From: Algiphilus aromaticivorans DG1253
GTDB lineage: Bacteria; Pseudomonadota; Gammaproteobacteria; Nevskiales; Nevskiaceae
Assembly: GCF_000733765.1 (NCBI RefSeq)
Contig: NZ_JPOG01000001.1
Location: 992,001-1,056,000 of the forward strand
DNA: 64,000 nt
Direction of reading: 5' to 3'
The stretch's first letter is position 1. Every line of letters starts with the position of its first letter. The notes beneath the pieces are model-generated. The model worked only from the letters and a program-made list of their open reading frames with translations, did no database searches and was not told where the DNA came from. A program made the position numbers and the translations under genes. This document shows positions 34,952-43,432 of this stretch, in pieces.

Positions 34952-36534
34952 GCCGCAATACCGACTGGCAGCGCATCTGTGCGGTCGACGACATCCTTCC
35001 CGATACCGGCGTCTGCGCGCTGGTCGAGGGACGGCAGATAGCGATCTTTCGCCTGCGCGCCGATGACAGCCTGCACGCCATCGATCAGTACGATCCCTGT
35101 TCGGGCGTCAATGTGCTGGCGCGCGGCATCGTCGGCGATGTCGATGGCGAGCGGGTCGTCGCCTCGCCCATCTACAAGCAGCACTTCAGTCTGACCACCG
35201 GCCGTTGCCTGGAAGCCCCCGAGCACTCGGTCTGTGCCTGGCCGGTGCGTGCCATGGACGGTGCGGTCTGGCTGCGGCCCGAGCCCAAGCGCTGCTTCCT
35301 GCCGCAGCCCGTCAGCAAGCGCGAGCCGGAGGATCTGGTGGTGATCGGCAACGGCATGGCCGGCATGCGCGTGGTCGAGGAGCTCCTGGAGATGGCGCCG
35401 GATCAGTACCGCATCACGGTCTTCGGCGCCGAGCCGCGCGGCAACTACAACCGTATTCAGCTGTCGCCAGTGCTGGCCGGCGACAAGCAGGCTGCGGATA
35501 TCGAGCTGCACAGCCGCGAGTGGTACGCCGACAAGGGCATCACGCTGCACGCCGGCGATGCGGTGCTCCGGATCGACCGCGTGCGCCGCCGCGTCTGCGC
35601 CGCCTCCGGGCTGGAGGTGCCCTACGATCGCCTGCTGCTGGCGACCGGGTCGACTCCCTTCATGCCCCCGATCGACGGGCTGGCCAAGCGCGGCGTGACG
35701 CGCTTCCGCGATCTCGACGACGTCGATCGCATGATCACCGCCAGCGCGGATCACGGGCGCGCCGTTGTGATCGGCGGCGGCCTGCTCGGGCTGGAAGCCG
35801 CCAGCGGCCTGGCTGCGCGTGGCATGCAGGTCGAGGTCGTGCATCTCATGGACCGCCTGATGGAACGCCAGCTCGACCATCCGGCGGCCGCCATGCTGCG
35901 CGATACGCTGGCTGCGCGCGGCATCACCACGCATCTGGAGGCACAGACCGAAGCCGTGCTGGGCGGCGATCGGGTCGAAGGCGTACGTCTGGCCGACGGG
36001 CGCGAGATCGCGGCCGATCTGGTCGTCGTCGCTGCCGGCATCAAGCCGAACACGGCGCTGGCCGAGGCGGCCGGGCTGCGCTGCGAGCGCGGCGTGCTGG
36101 TCAACGACACCCTGTGCAGCTCGGATCCGCGCATCTATGCGGTGGGTGAATGCGTGCAGCATCGCGGGGCCACCTACGGGCTGGTTGCGCCGCTCTATGA
36201 GCAGGCCAGCGTCTGCGCGCGCCAGCTCGCCGGGGTTTCGGGCTCGGGCTACGCACCCTCGACGCTGGGCACGCAGCTCAAGATCAGCGGTGTCGAGCTC
36301 TACTCGGCCGGAGTCGTGAGCCCGCAGCCGGGCGACGAGGATCTGGTCATGCAGGACGCGCGCGCCGGCATCTACAAGCGCGTGGTGCTGCGCGACAACC
36401 GCATTGCCGGTGTCGTGCTCTTCGGCGACGCGCGCGACGGCAACTGGTATTTCGAGCAGATGCGCGACGGTGTCGATATCAGCGCCATGCGCAGCCAGCT
36501 CCTCTTCGGTCCCGAGTACTGTGCCGCCGCTTGA
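34948..36534 (+). CDS. NirD-like Rieske domain fused to FAD/NAD(P) reductase
   Basis: 528 residues. Residues 1-110 are a NirD small subunit (WQRICAVDDILPDTGVCALV; GDVDGERVVASPIYKQHFSL), lacking Rieske Cys/His ligands as NirD does. A short linker leads to a complete flavoprotein oxidoreductase (about 128-528; LVVIGNGMAGMRVVEELLE, GGGLLGLEAASGL, YAVGECVQH), like the reductase half of NirB or NasB. The fusion probably gives both the nitrite reductase subunit and the NADH-dependent donor for NasA, since no separate nasB is present. Confidence 0.88.
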   Translation: MSRNTDWQRICAVDDILPDTGVCALVEGRQIAIFRLRADDSLHAIDQYDPCSGVNVLARGIVGDVDGERVVASPIYKQHFSLTTGRCLEAPEHSVCAWPVRAMDGAVWLRPEPKRCFLPQPVSKREPEDLVVIGNGMAGMRVVEELLEMAPDQYRITVFGAEPRGNYNRIQLSPVLAGDKQAADIELHSREWYADKGITLHAGDAVLRIDRVRRRVCAASGLEVPYDRLLLATGSTPFMPPIDGLAKRGVTRFRDLDDVDRMITASADHGRAVVIGGGLLGLEAASGLAARGMQVEVVHLMDRLMERQLDHPAAAMLRDTLAARGITTHLEAQTEAVLGGDRVEGVRLADGREIAADLVVVAAGIKPNTALAEAAGLRCERGVLVNDTLCSSDPRIYAVGECVQHRGATYGLVAPLYEQASVCARQLAGVSGSGYAPSTLGTQLKISGVELYSAGVVSPQPGDEDLVMQDARAGIYKRVVLRDNRIAGVVLFGDARDGNWYFEQMRDGVDISAMRSQLLFGPEYCAAA

Positions 36535-39235
36535 TCAAGCGGACCACGGGTCGGCAACGACCTGCCCTTACTGCGGTGTAGGCTGCGGCCTGCGTGCCGC
36601 GGCGGATGGCACGCTTTCCGGCGACGCTGGCCACCCCGCCAACGCCGGGCGGCTCTGCGTCAAGGGCAGTGCGCTGGGCGAGACGCTGGGCCCGGCAGGC
36701 CGGCTGGGTGCACCGCAGCTGCGACAGCCCGACGGCGGCTTCGCCGACACGGACTGGGACAGCGCGCTGACGACCGTGGCCGATGGTTTCTCCCGGATCA
36801 TCGCCGAGCACGGCCCGGAAGCCGTGGCCTTCTACGTTTCCGGGCAGCTGCTGACGGAGGACTATTTTGTAGCCAACAAGCTCATGAAGGGCTACATCGG
36901 CAGCGCCAATATAGATACCAACTCCCGGCTGTGCATGTCCTCGGCAGTGGCAGGGCACAAGCGCGCCTTCGGCGAGGATGTCGTCCCCGGCTGCTATGCG
37001 GATTTCGAGCAGGCCGATACCGTCATCCTGGTCGGCTCGAATCTGGCCTGGTGCCATCCGGTGCTCTACCAGCGTCTGGTAGCGGCCAAGCAGGAGCGAT
37101 CCGATATGCGCGTCATCGTGGTCGATCCGCGCCGGCACGCCACCTGCGAAATCGCCGACCTGCATCTGCCGATCAAGCCGGGCAGCGATGTCACGCTCTT
37201 CAATGGGCTGCTGGGCTGGCTGGCGGAACAGGACAAGCTGGACCGCGACTATATCGATGCCCATACGGCCGGTCTGGAAGCGGCGCTCACTACCGCCCGC
37301 GCTGCCGGCGACATCGCCCGGGTTGCCCAGGATTGCGGGCTGCGTGCCGAGGATGTTGCCGCTTTCTTCGAGGCTTTCGCGGCCAGCCCGCGCGTGGTCA
37401 CGGCCTTCTCGCAGGGCGTCAACCAGTCGAGCGCTGGCACGGACAAGGTCAACGCCATCATCAACAGCCATCTGGCCGTGGGCGCCGTCGGCAAGCCGGG
37501 TGCCGGCCCCTTCTCGATCACTGGCCAGCCGAATGCCATGGGAGGCCGCGAGGTCGGCGGACTGGCCAATCAGCTCGCCGCGCATCTCGATATCGAGGAG
37601 ACTGCGCATCGCGAACTGCTGCAGGCATTCTGGGGCTGCTCCCAGATGCCCGAGCAACCCGGCCTGAAGGCGGTGGATCTCTTCGAGGCGGTACACGAAG
37701 GTCGGGTGCGCGCCATCTGGATCATGGCCACCAACCCGGTGGTCAGCCTGCCGGAAGCCGAGCGCGTGCGTGCGGCGCTGGCCGGCTGTGAGCTGGTCGT
37801 CGTGTCGGACATCATGGCCGAGACCGAAACCGCCAGACTGGCACATGTGCGCCTTCCGGCTGCCGGCTGGGGCGAGCGCGACGGCACCGTGACCAACTCC
37901 GAGCGCTGCATCTCGCGGCAGCGTCCCTTCCTGCCGTCCCACGGCGAGGCCCGGCCGGACTGGTGGATCATCTCGCAGGTGGCTGCGCGCATGGGCTTCG
38001 GGGCGGCCTTCGACTATGCCGGGCCGGAAGCCATCTTCGACGAGCACGCCCGGCTCAGCGGCTACGGTCAGGCGGCGGTTCCGCGGGTCTTCGATATTTC
38101 CGGTCTTGCAGGCTTGTCGCGTGCCGACTACGACGCGCTGGAGCCCCGCCAGTGGCCGCTGCCAGCGGGCGCCGATGCGGAGTTCGACAGCGCGCGCTGC
38201 TTCGGCGACGGGTGCTTCGCCACCAGCGACGGTCGCGCGCACTTCGTGGCCTGCACGCCGCGACCGCCCGCGGTCCGTCCCGATGTCGAGTTCCGGCTGG
38301 TGCTGAATACCGGGCGCGTCCGCGATCAGTGGCACACCATGACGCGCACCGGTCTGTCGCCGAAGCTGGCGGCACACCGGCAGGAAGTGACAGTGGATCT
38401 GCACGCCACCGACGCGCTGGCCTCCGGTGTGCAGCCGGGCGGGCTGGCGCGGGTGAAAAGCCCGCGCGGCGAAGTCTTCGCGCGCGTGAGCTGCAGCGGC
38501 GAGATGCAGCGCGGTCACGCCTTTCTGCCCATCCACTGGAACGGCCAGACCGCGGCGCGTGCCGAGGTCGGCAAGCTCATCGCGCCGGTCGTGGACCCGA
38601 TCTCCGGCGAACCCGAGTTCAAGCACACGCCGGTCGCGGTATCGCCGCTGCCGGTGCGCTGGCACGGCTACGCGCTACTGCGCAACGACGATGCCGACAG
38701 CGCACATAACTGGCTGGCGCGCTGGGGAGAGATCTTGCCGGCGTACTGGTGTCTCATCCGCGGCGAGCAGCATCTGCAGTTCCGGCTGGCCGGCTTCGAG
38801 AAGCCGCAGGAAGTCGCGTCGCGGGTGCGGGCACTGCTCGGAGCGGGCGGCGATGCCGACTGGCTGGAGTACAGCGACCAGACCGCCGGCGATTACCGCG
38901 CGGTCTGGCTGGTCGACGATCGACTCGAAGCCTGCTTCTACCTCTCGGCGCGGCCGGACCTGCCGGGGACCGAGTGGCTGTCGGAGTGCTTTGCCAGCGA
39001 GCGGCTCGCCGGCAACGAGCGCGCCGCGCTGCTCGCGGGCGCGCCCAGCACGCGGGCCAATGAAGGCCCGACGGTCTGCGCTTGCTTCGGTGTCGGTCGC
39101 CAGACCATCGTCGATGCCATCCGTGACCAGGACCTGGACAACGAGGCCGCTGTTACCAAGCGCCTGCGTGCCGGCGGCAACTGCGGATCCTGTCTGCCGG
39201 AGATCCGCGCGCTGCTCGCTGACGTCGCGGCCTGA
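36521..39235 (+). CDS. nasA: Assimilatory nitrate reductase, catalytic subunit
   Basis: 904 residues from GTG 36521, overlapping the previous gene by 14 bases; no better in-frame start precedes the TCPYCGVGC motif. Reduces nitrate to nitrite with a Mo-bisMGD cofactor. The N-terminal [4Fe-4S] cysteines (CPYCGVGC then RLCVKG), molybdopterin domains (NSRLCMSSAV; GQPNAMGGREVGG; NTGRVRDQWHTMTR) and a C-terminal BFD-type [2Fe-2S] domain (CACFGVG...CGSCLPEI) are all present. Confidence 0.95.
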   Translation: MPPLDQADHGSATTCPYCGVGCGLRAAADGTLSGDAGHPANAGRLCVKGSALGETLGPAGRLGAPQLRQPDGGFADTDWDSALTTVADGFSRIIAEHGPEAVAFYVSGQLLTEDYFVANKLMKGYIGSANIDTNSRLCMSSAVAGHKRAFGEDVVPGCYADFEQADTVILVGSNLAWCHPVLYQRLVAAKQERSDMRVIVVDPRRHATCEIADLHLPIKPGSDVTLFNGLLGWLAEQDKLDRDYIDAHTAGLEAALTTARAAGDIARVAQDCGLRAEDVAAFFEAFAASPRVVTAFSQGVNQSSAGTDKVNAIINSHLAVGAVGKPGAGPFSITGQPNAMGGREVGGLANQLAAHLDIEETAHRELLQAFWGCSQMPEQPGLKAVDLFEAVHEGRVRAIWIMATNPVVSLPEAERVRAALAGCELVVVSDIMAETETARLAHVRLPAAGWGERDGTVTNSERCISRQRPFLPSHGEARPDWWIISQVAARMGFGAAFDYAGPEAIFDEHARLSGYGQAAVPRVFDISGLAGLSRADYDALEPRQWPLPAGADAEFDSARCFGDGCFATSDGRAHFVACTPRPPAVRPDVEFRLVLNTGRVRDQWHTMTRTGLSPKLAAHRQEVTVDLHATDALASGVQPGGLARVKSPRGEVFARVSCSGEMQRGHAFLPIHWNGQTAARAEVGKLIAPVVDPISGEPEFKHTPVAVSPLPVRWHGYALLRNDDADSAHNWLARWGEILPAYWCLIRGEQHLQFRLAGFEKPQEVASRVRALLGAGGDADWLEYSDQTAGDYRAVWLVDDRLEACFYLSARPDLPGTEWLSECFASERLAGNERAALLAGAPSTRANEGPTVCACFGVGRQTIVDAIRDQDLDNEAAVTKRLRAGGNCGSCLPEIRALLADVAA

Positions 39236-39238
39236 GCG

Positions 39239-39805
39239 TTACTGCTGGCCTTCGTAGAATTCCTTCAGAGCGTCGCGGCGCTCGGCAACGGCTTGCTGAT
39301 CGGCCTCCGGCACGTCCTCGGTCATCTTCTTGGCCACGCGCAGGCTCTGCTGTAGGGCGTCCATCTGCTGGCGCATCTGCTGCTTCTGGGCGTCGCTCAT
39401 CTGATCGTTGTTCTCGATCTGCGCCATGCGCTGCTCCATCTGACGCTCGACCGCTGCCATATCGGTGTCCTGCTGGCTCATTTCCAGGGCGAGGAAGGCG
39501 CGCGTGATGCGGTTGGAGGTCTCGGCCCAGTCGATGGCGCCGTCGAAGCCGTGCTCGCTGGCGATGTCTTCGAGTCCGTCGCGGCCGCTTTCGAGCTCCT
39601 TAATGGCGCCGACGAAGTCGGGGATGCCGTCTTCTCCGGCGGCGATCTCCTGCTCGTCGATGCCGTTCTTCTCGGCCCAGCTTTCCACCGCCGGCATGGC
39701 ATCGAGCCAGCGGTCGATGGTGTCGGTGGTCAGCTTGCCGCTGGCCGAGACGCCGAAGGCGACGAGAAAGCCGGCGGCGACAAGAAAGATACGCGAGGCG
39801 TTCAT
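39239..39805 (-). CDS. Exported coiled-coil protein of unknown function
   Basis: 188 residues with a signal peptide (MNASRIFLVAAGFLVAFGVSAS). The mature part is acidic and helical, with a Gln/Met-rich stretch near 120-155 (EQRMAQIENN..., QQMRQQMDALQQ). No family confidently recognised; similar small secreted helical proteins occur in pseudomonads. It converges on nasA with a 3-base gap. Confidence 0.75.
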   Translation of the reverse strand: MNASRIFLVAAGFLVAFGVSASGKLTTDTIDRWLDAMPAVESWAEKNGIDEQEIAAGEDGIPDFVGAIKELESGRDGLEDIASEHGFDGAIDWAETSNRITRAFLALEMSQQDTDMAAVERQMEQRMAQIENNDQMSDAQKQQMRQQMDALQQSLRVAKKMTEDVPEADQQAVAERRDALKEFYEGQQ

Positions 39806-39976
39806 GGGGGGCTCCTGGAGATGGTTCGGCCGCTACCGTGACAGGCGGTGCCTCGGCGCGCAACGCCGTTGCTGCCGCTGCGTCGCGCGACGGAGTGTTC
39901 AGTCTCGACTAATGGCGGCGTCATAGCATGCGATTGCGCTTCGGCGTTACCCATTCATTTCCAAGAGGAACTGATC

Positions 39977-40564
39977 ATGAAGAAGCTCACGCTCTGTTTT
40001 TCCGGATTCGCTCTCGCTGGTGGCATGGCAACGCTGCCCTCCACAGCTTTCGCGCAGGACCCGGAGATGGGCGGCTACATCGGTGGCGGTCTCGGCTACT
40101 ACCGGCTGAACGACGAGGATTTCCCGGATAGCGAGGATGAACTCGATGACAACCGCTGGTCCTGGCGCGGTCAGGTCGGCGTTCAGTTCAATCCGGTCGT
40201 TAGTCTGGAAGGCGGCTATACCGACTTCGGTGATCTCGACGACGGCAACCTGGAACTCGACGCCGACGGCACCTTCGTCTCTGCGCTCGTGCATCTTCCG
40301 CTGGGTGGCGGTTTTGCGCCCTACGGCAAGATCGGTCAGCTGTGGTGGGATGTCGAGCGCACCGTGACCACCAGCGACGGTGGACTGATCGGCGGTGACA
40401 CCACGGTCGCGCGCAGCAGCGAGGATGGCAACGACACCTTCTACGGCGTCGGCGTCCGCTTCGGCGAGGGGCCGGGGCTGCAGATGCGTATCGAGTACGA
40501 CCGCTTCGCGCTCGACGATGCCGACGCGGATATGGCATCGGTCAACCTGCAATACCGCTTCTAG
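39977..40564 (+). CDS. Outer-membrane beta-barrel protein
   Basis: 195 residues from ATG 39977 (RBS AAGAGGAA). Signal peptide to about residue 26 (PSTAFAQD). The mature chain has eight or so amphipathic strands with acidic extracellular loops and ends QYRF, with the terminal Phe of outer-membrane barrels. OmpA/OmpW-like porin family barrel without a periplasmic domain. Confidence 0.85.
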   Translation: MKKLTLCFSGFALAGGMATLPSTAFAQDPEMGGYIGGGLGYYRLNDEDFPDSEDELDDNRWSWRGQVGVQFNPVVSLEGGYTDFGDLDDGNLELDADGTFVSALVHLPLGGGFAPYGKIGQLWWDVERTVTTSDGGLIGGDTTVARSSEDGNDTFYGVGVRFGEGPGLQMRIEYDRFALDDADADMASVNLQYRF

Positions 40565-40669
40565 TCGGAATCGGAGGGCGGCGCGCAAGCGCGCGTCGGC
40601 CTTCCGCTGTAGCGGGGAAGGTGCCGGGGCGACTAAGCTGATGGTGATTCCCGCAGAGGACGCTTCCGC

Positions 40670-42166
40670 ATGTTGCGCTCCATCCTTCTCCTCCTTTGTC
40701 TGTCCCTGAGCACCCCGACCGCTGCGCGCGTCACAGCGGTGCATCTGATGCCCGATGGCGCCGAGATCACGCGCGAGCTTCAGCTCGCCGGTGAGCTGCT
40801 GACCGTCGAGGGCCTGCCCGCCGGTCTGGATATCGCCCGGCTCCGTATCGAACCCGACGAAGGCGTTCGCATCCGCTCGGTCGATCTGCGTATCGACCCC
40901 GAAGCGGCCGAGGGTGCGTCCCTGCGCGAGCGCCTGCAGGGCGAACTGAACGACGTGCAGGATCGTATCGCCCGACTTGACCGCGAAGCCTCCGATCGAG
41001 AGATCGCACGGGGCCTGCTGCAGCGCATTGGCAGCGGTGACGAAGAGCAGCGAAGCCTGCGTCAGACCATGACTGAAGCCGTTGATGCCCTGCATCGCTT
41101 GACGGGACAGGAGATCGAGGCCCGCGCGACACGGCGCGAGCTCGAAGCCGAACGCGATCAGTTGCAGGCACGTCTCAATGAACTGGGCAGCCGCGCGCGC
41201 AGCTCGCAGCAGCTTCACATCGACGCGGGCGAGGGCCGTGGGACACTGCGCTTGCGCTATCCGGTGGATGCCGCGCGCTTTGAGGTCGCCTATCGCATGA
41301 CGCTGGATACGGCCGCCGGGATGATTGCGCTGCAGCCGCGCCTGCTGATCCGGCAGAGCACCGGCGAGGATTGGGACAACGTCCGGATCACCGCTTCCAC
41401 GACGCGACGTAGCTACCGGCTTTCCGTTCCGGACCCTCAGCCGCGTGTGCTGCGACCGCGCCCGGAAGCCAAGGCCGATCAGTTTCGCGGCGCGGCCGCC
41501 GCCGCGCCGCAGATGGAGATGGCGCAGCGGGTCACCGCGGGGGTGCAGCCGCGCGCCTATGACATCGCCTTCGAGCTGCCCGAGCCCGTCAGCATCCCCG
41601 CCGACAATCGCCCGCGTCCCTTCGCGTTGCCCGAAGTTCGGCGCGAGGCGACGCTGCACGCCCGCATCGTGCCGCAGCAGGAGCCTGCGGCCTACCTGGT
41701 CGCGGAGTGGCACATGCCCGAAGACGCTGCCATGGCGGCCGGCCGCGCCGAGATCCTGCGTGATGGCGTGCTGGTCGGGCAGACGCGGCTGCCACTGCTC
41801 ATGCCCGGCCAGGAGCACGAGCAGGGTTTTGGCATCGATCCCTCGCTGGAGGTTGATGTCGTGCGCGAGCCCGTCAAGCGCGACGAGAGCTTCTTCGGCG
41901 GCACGCAGCGCTGGGTGCAGGCGCAGACCGTGACGGTGGACAGCGCGCATCGTCAGCCGGTGGCGCTGCGCATGGTCGACGCCGTGCCGGTTTCCGGGGA
42001 CGGCGACATCAGCGTCGAGCTGGCCGGGGACCCGCCCAGCGAACGCGACGTCGAGGGCCGCAAGGGCGTGCATGAGTGGCGGACCGAGCTCGCTCCCGGC
42101 GCCAGCCAGCAATGGTCCACACAGGTGACCATCTCGGCGCCGGCCAAGCTCGACCTGAATTTCTGA
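40670..42166 (+). CDS. DUF4139 (MuiA-like) exported protein
   Basis: 498 residues. A signal peptide (MLRSILLLLCLSLSTPTAA) precedes an N-terminal DUF4140-like domain (VTAVHLMPDGAEITRELQL), a coiled coil (about 80-185), and the C-terminal beta-rich DUF4139 domain. Related to the mucoidy inhibitor A family; function poorly defined. Confidence 0.8.
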   Translation: MLRSILLLLCLSLSTPTAARVTAVHLMPDGAEITRELQLAGELLTVEGLPAGLDIARLRIEPDEGVRIRSVDLRIDPEAAEGASLRERLQGELNDVQDRIARLDREASDREIARGLLQRIGSGDEEQRSLRQTMTEAVDALHRLTGQEIEARATRRELEAERDQLQARLNELGSRARSSQQLHIDAGEGRGTLRLRYPVDAARFEVAYRMTLDTAAGMIALQPRLLIRQSTGEDWDNVRITASTTRRSYRLSVPDPQPRVLRPRPEAKADQFRGAAAAAPQMEMAQRVTAGVQPRAYDIAFELPEPVSIPADNRPRPFALPEVRREATLHARIVPQQEPAAYLVAEWHMPEDAAMAAGRAEILRDGVLVGQTRLPLLMPGQEHEQGFGIDPSLEVDVVREPVKRDESFFGGTQRWVQAQTVTVDSAHRQPVALRMVDAVPVSGDGDISVELAGDPPSERDVEGRKGVHEWRTELAPGASQQWSTQVTISAPAKLDLNF

Positions 42167-42209
42167 GCGCTCGCAGGGGCTGAGTCGGCCGCGCCGGTAT
42201 CATGGCGCG

Positions 42210-43076
42210 ATGGCCGAGATAACGACGACCCGGCTGCCCGGCATGGGCGGCCTTAAGCTTGCGGTGGACATTGCAGGCCCCGAGAGCGGCGCGCCGGTCG
42301 TGCTGCTGCACGGTGGCGGTCAGACCCGCCACGCCTGGGGACGTGCCTTCCGGCGCCTGGCCGAGGCTGGCTACCGCGTGCTTTCCTTCGACGCGCGCGG
42401 TCACGGCGACAGCGCCTGGCACCCGGACGGCGACTACGGCACCGACGCGCTGATTGGCGACCTGCGCGCCATCATCGCCACCCTGGATGCGCCGCCCGCG
42501 CTGGTCGGGGCCTCCATGGGCGGCATCACCTCGCTGGCTACCATCGGCGAGGCCGAGCAGCCGGTCGCGCGCGCGCTGGTTCTGGTGGACGTGGCGCCGC
42601 ACATCGAGCCTGCCGGCGTCGCCCGCATCCGCGACTTCATGACCGGTCACCCCGAAGGCTTCGCCAATCTCGACGAGGCCGCCGATGCGGTGGCCGCTTA
42701 CAACCCGTCGCGGCCGCGTCCGAAGGCTCCCAGCGGCCTCATGAAGAATCTCCGCACGGGCGACGACGGGCGGCTCTACTGGCACTGGGATCCGAAGATC
42801 ATCAGCGAGCGCTTCGACGAGCACGCCGCCTACCTCGAGACTTTCGAGACGCGCATGACCGCCGCCGCGCGCAATATCCGCCTGCCGACGCTGCTCGTGC
42901 GCGGCGCGGCCAGCGATGTCGTCAGCCCCGAAGGCGCCCGCAAGCTGCGCGAGCTGATCCCGCACGCCCGCGTCGAGGACATCGCCGCCGCCGGGCACAT
43001 GGTCGCCGGCGACCGCAACGACGCCTTCAACGACGTCATTCTCGACTTTCTGGCAAGGCTGCCGGGCATCACCTAG
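42210..43076 (+). CDS. Alpha/beta hydrolase
   Basis: 288 residues. The fold's landmarks: oxyanion HGGG (about 32-35), nucleophile GASMGG (Ser about 106), acid Asp in RGAASDVVS and catalytic His in AAGHMVAGD near 268. Substrate cannot be told; the sequence resembles epoxide hydrolase/haloperoxidase-like esterases. No operon partner. Confidence 0.85.
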   Translation: MAEITTTRLPGMGGLKLAVDIAGPESGAPVVLLHGGGQTRHAWGRAFRRLAEAGYRVLSFDARGHGDSAWHPDGDYGTDALIGDLRAIIATLDAPPALVGASMGGITSLATIGEAEQPVARALVLVDVAPHIEPAGVARIRDFMTGHPEGFANLDEAADAVAAYNPSRPRPKAPSGLMKNLRTGDDGRLYWHWDPKIISERFDEHAAYLETFETRMTAAARNIRLPTLLVRGAASDVVSPEGARKLRELIPHARVEDIAAAGHMVAGDRNDAFNDVILDFLARLPGIT

Positions 43077-43138
43077 GCGCTTCACCGTCGTCGCTTCCGG
43101 GGCGATCGCCGTCCCGAGCCCGATCCCGGTGCAGCGCG

Positions 43139-43155
43139 TGCGCCTGTCTGGTGCA
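43139..43155 (+). promoter_or_regulatory. NtrC-like site upstream of the nitrate transporter
   Basis: TGCGCC-TGTCT-GGTGCA differs from TGCACC-N5-GGTGCA at one position and lies about 60 bases upstream of the sigma-54 promoter. Confidence 0.75.
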
Positions 43156-43214
43156 CGCGCTCAATCTTGGGGTGCAGGCGCGCCCGCCATGGTGCAGGGC
43201 GGCTTCGCCGTGAT

Positions 43215-43230
43215 TGGCACGCTTCCTGCT
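43215..43230 (+). promoter_or_regulatory. Sigma-54 promoter of the nitrate transporter gene
   Basis: TGGCACGCTTCCTGCT: perfect -24 half, GC at the right spacing, one mismatch in the -12 half. With the NtrC-like site it indicates nitrogen-limitation control. Confidence 0.82.
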
Positions 43231-43258
43231 GTACTCCTGACAGGCCGTCATGCGTCGA

Positions 43259-43290
43259 TGGATCAAGGGCGATCCACAGCAGCGGTGCTG
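43259..43290 (+). promoter_or_regulatory. ANTAR dual-hexaloop RNA motif (NasT target)
   Basis: Two adjoining hairpins: TGGATC/GATCCA with hexaloop AAGGGC (43259-43276), then CAGC/GCTG with hexaloop AGCGGT (43277-43290). Both loops have A at position 1 and G at position 4, the features recognised by ANTAR proteins. A strong terminator follows 31 bases later. NasT, encoded at 30899-31468, is the obvious ligand. Confidence 0.88.
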
Positions 43291-43321
43291 ATATAGGCAA
43301 TGCACACGCCGCTTGGGCAAA

Positions 43322-43367
43322 GGCGCCCGCTCCGGTCACCACGGTGGCCGGAGCGGGCGCCTTTTTT
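43322..43367 (+). terminator. Nitrate-controlled attenuator terminator before the transporter
   Basis: A perfect 14-bp stem (43322-43335 with 43348-43361, GC-rich) and a 12-base loop precede TTTTTT at 43362-43367. It lies between the ANTAR motif and the transporter start at 43433, so it is a leader terminator meant to be overridden. Confidence 0.93.
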
Positions 43368-43432
43368 ATTGGGCAGGCGGGAGCGGGATAAGGCTTGCAC
43401 TCCTGCTCTTCGCGCACGCTAGGAGCACAACC

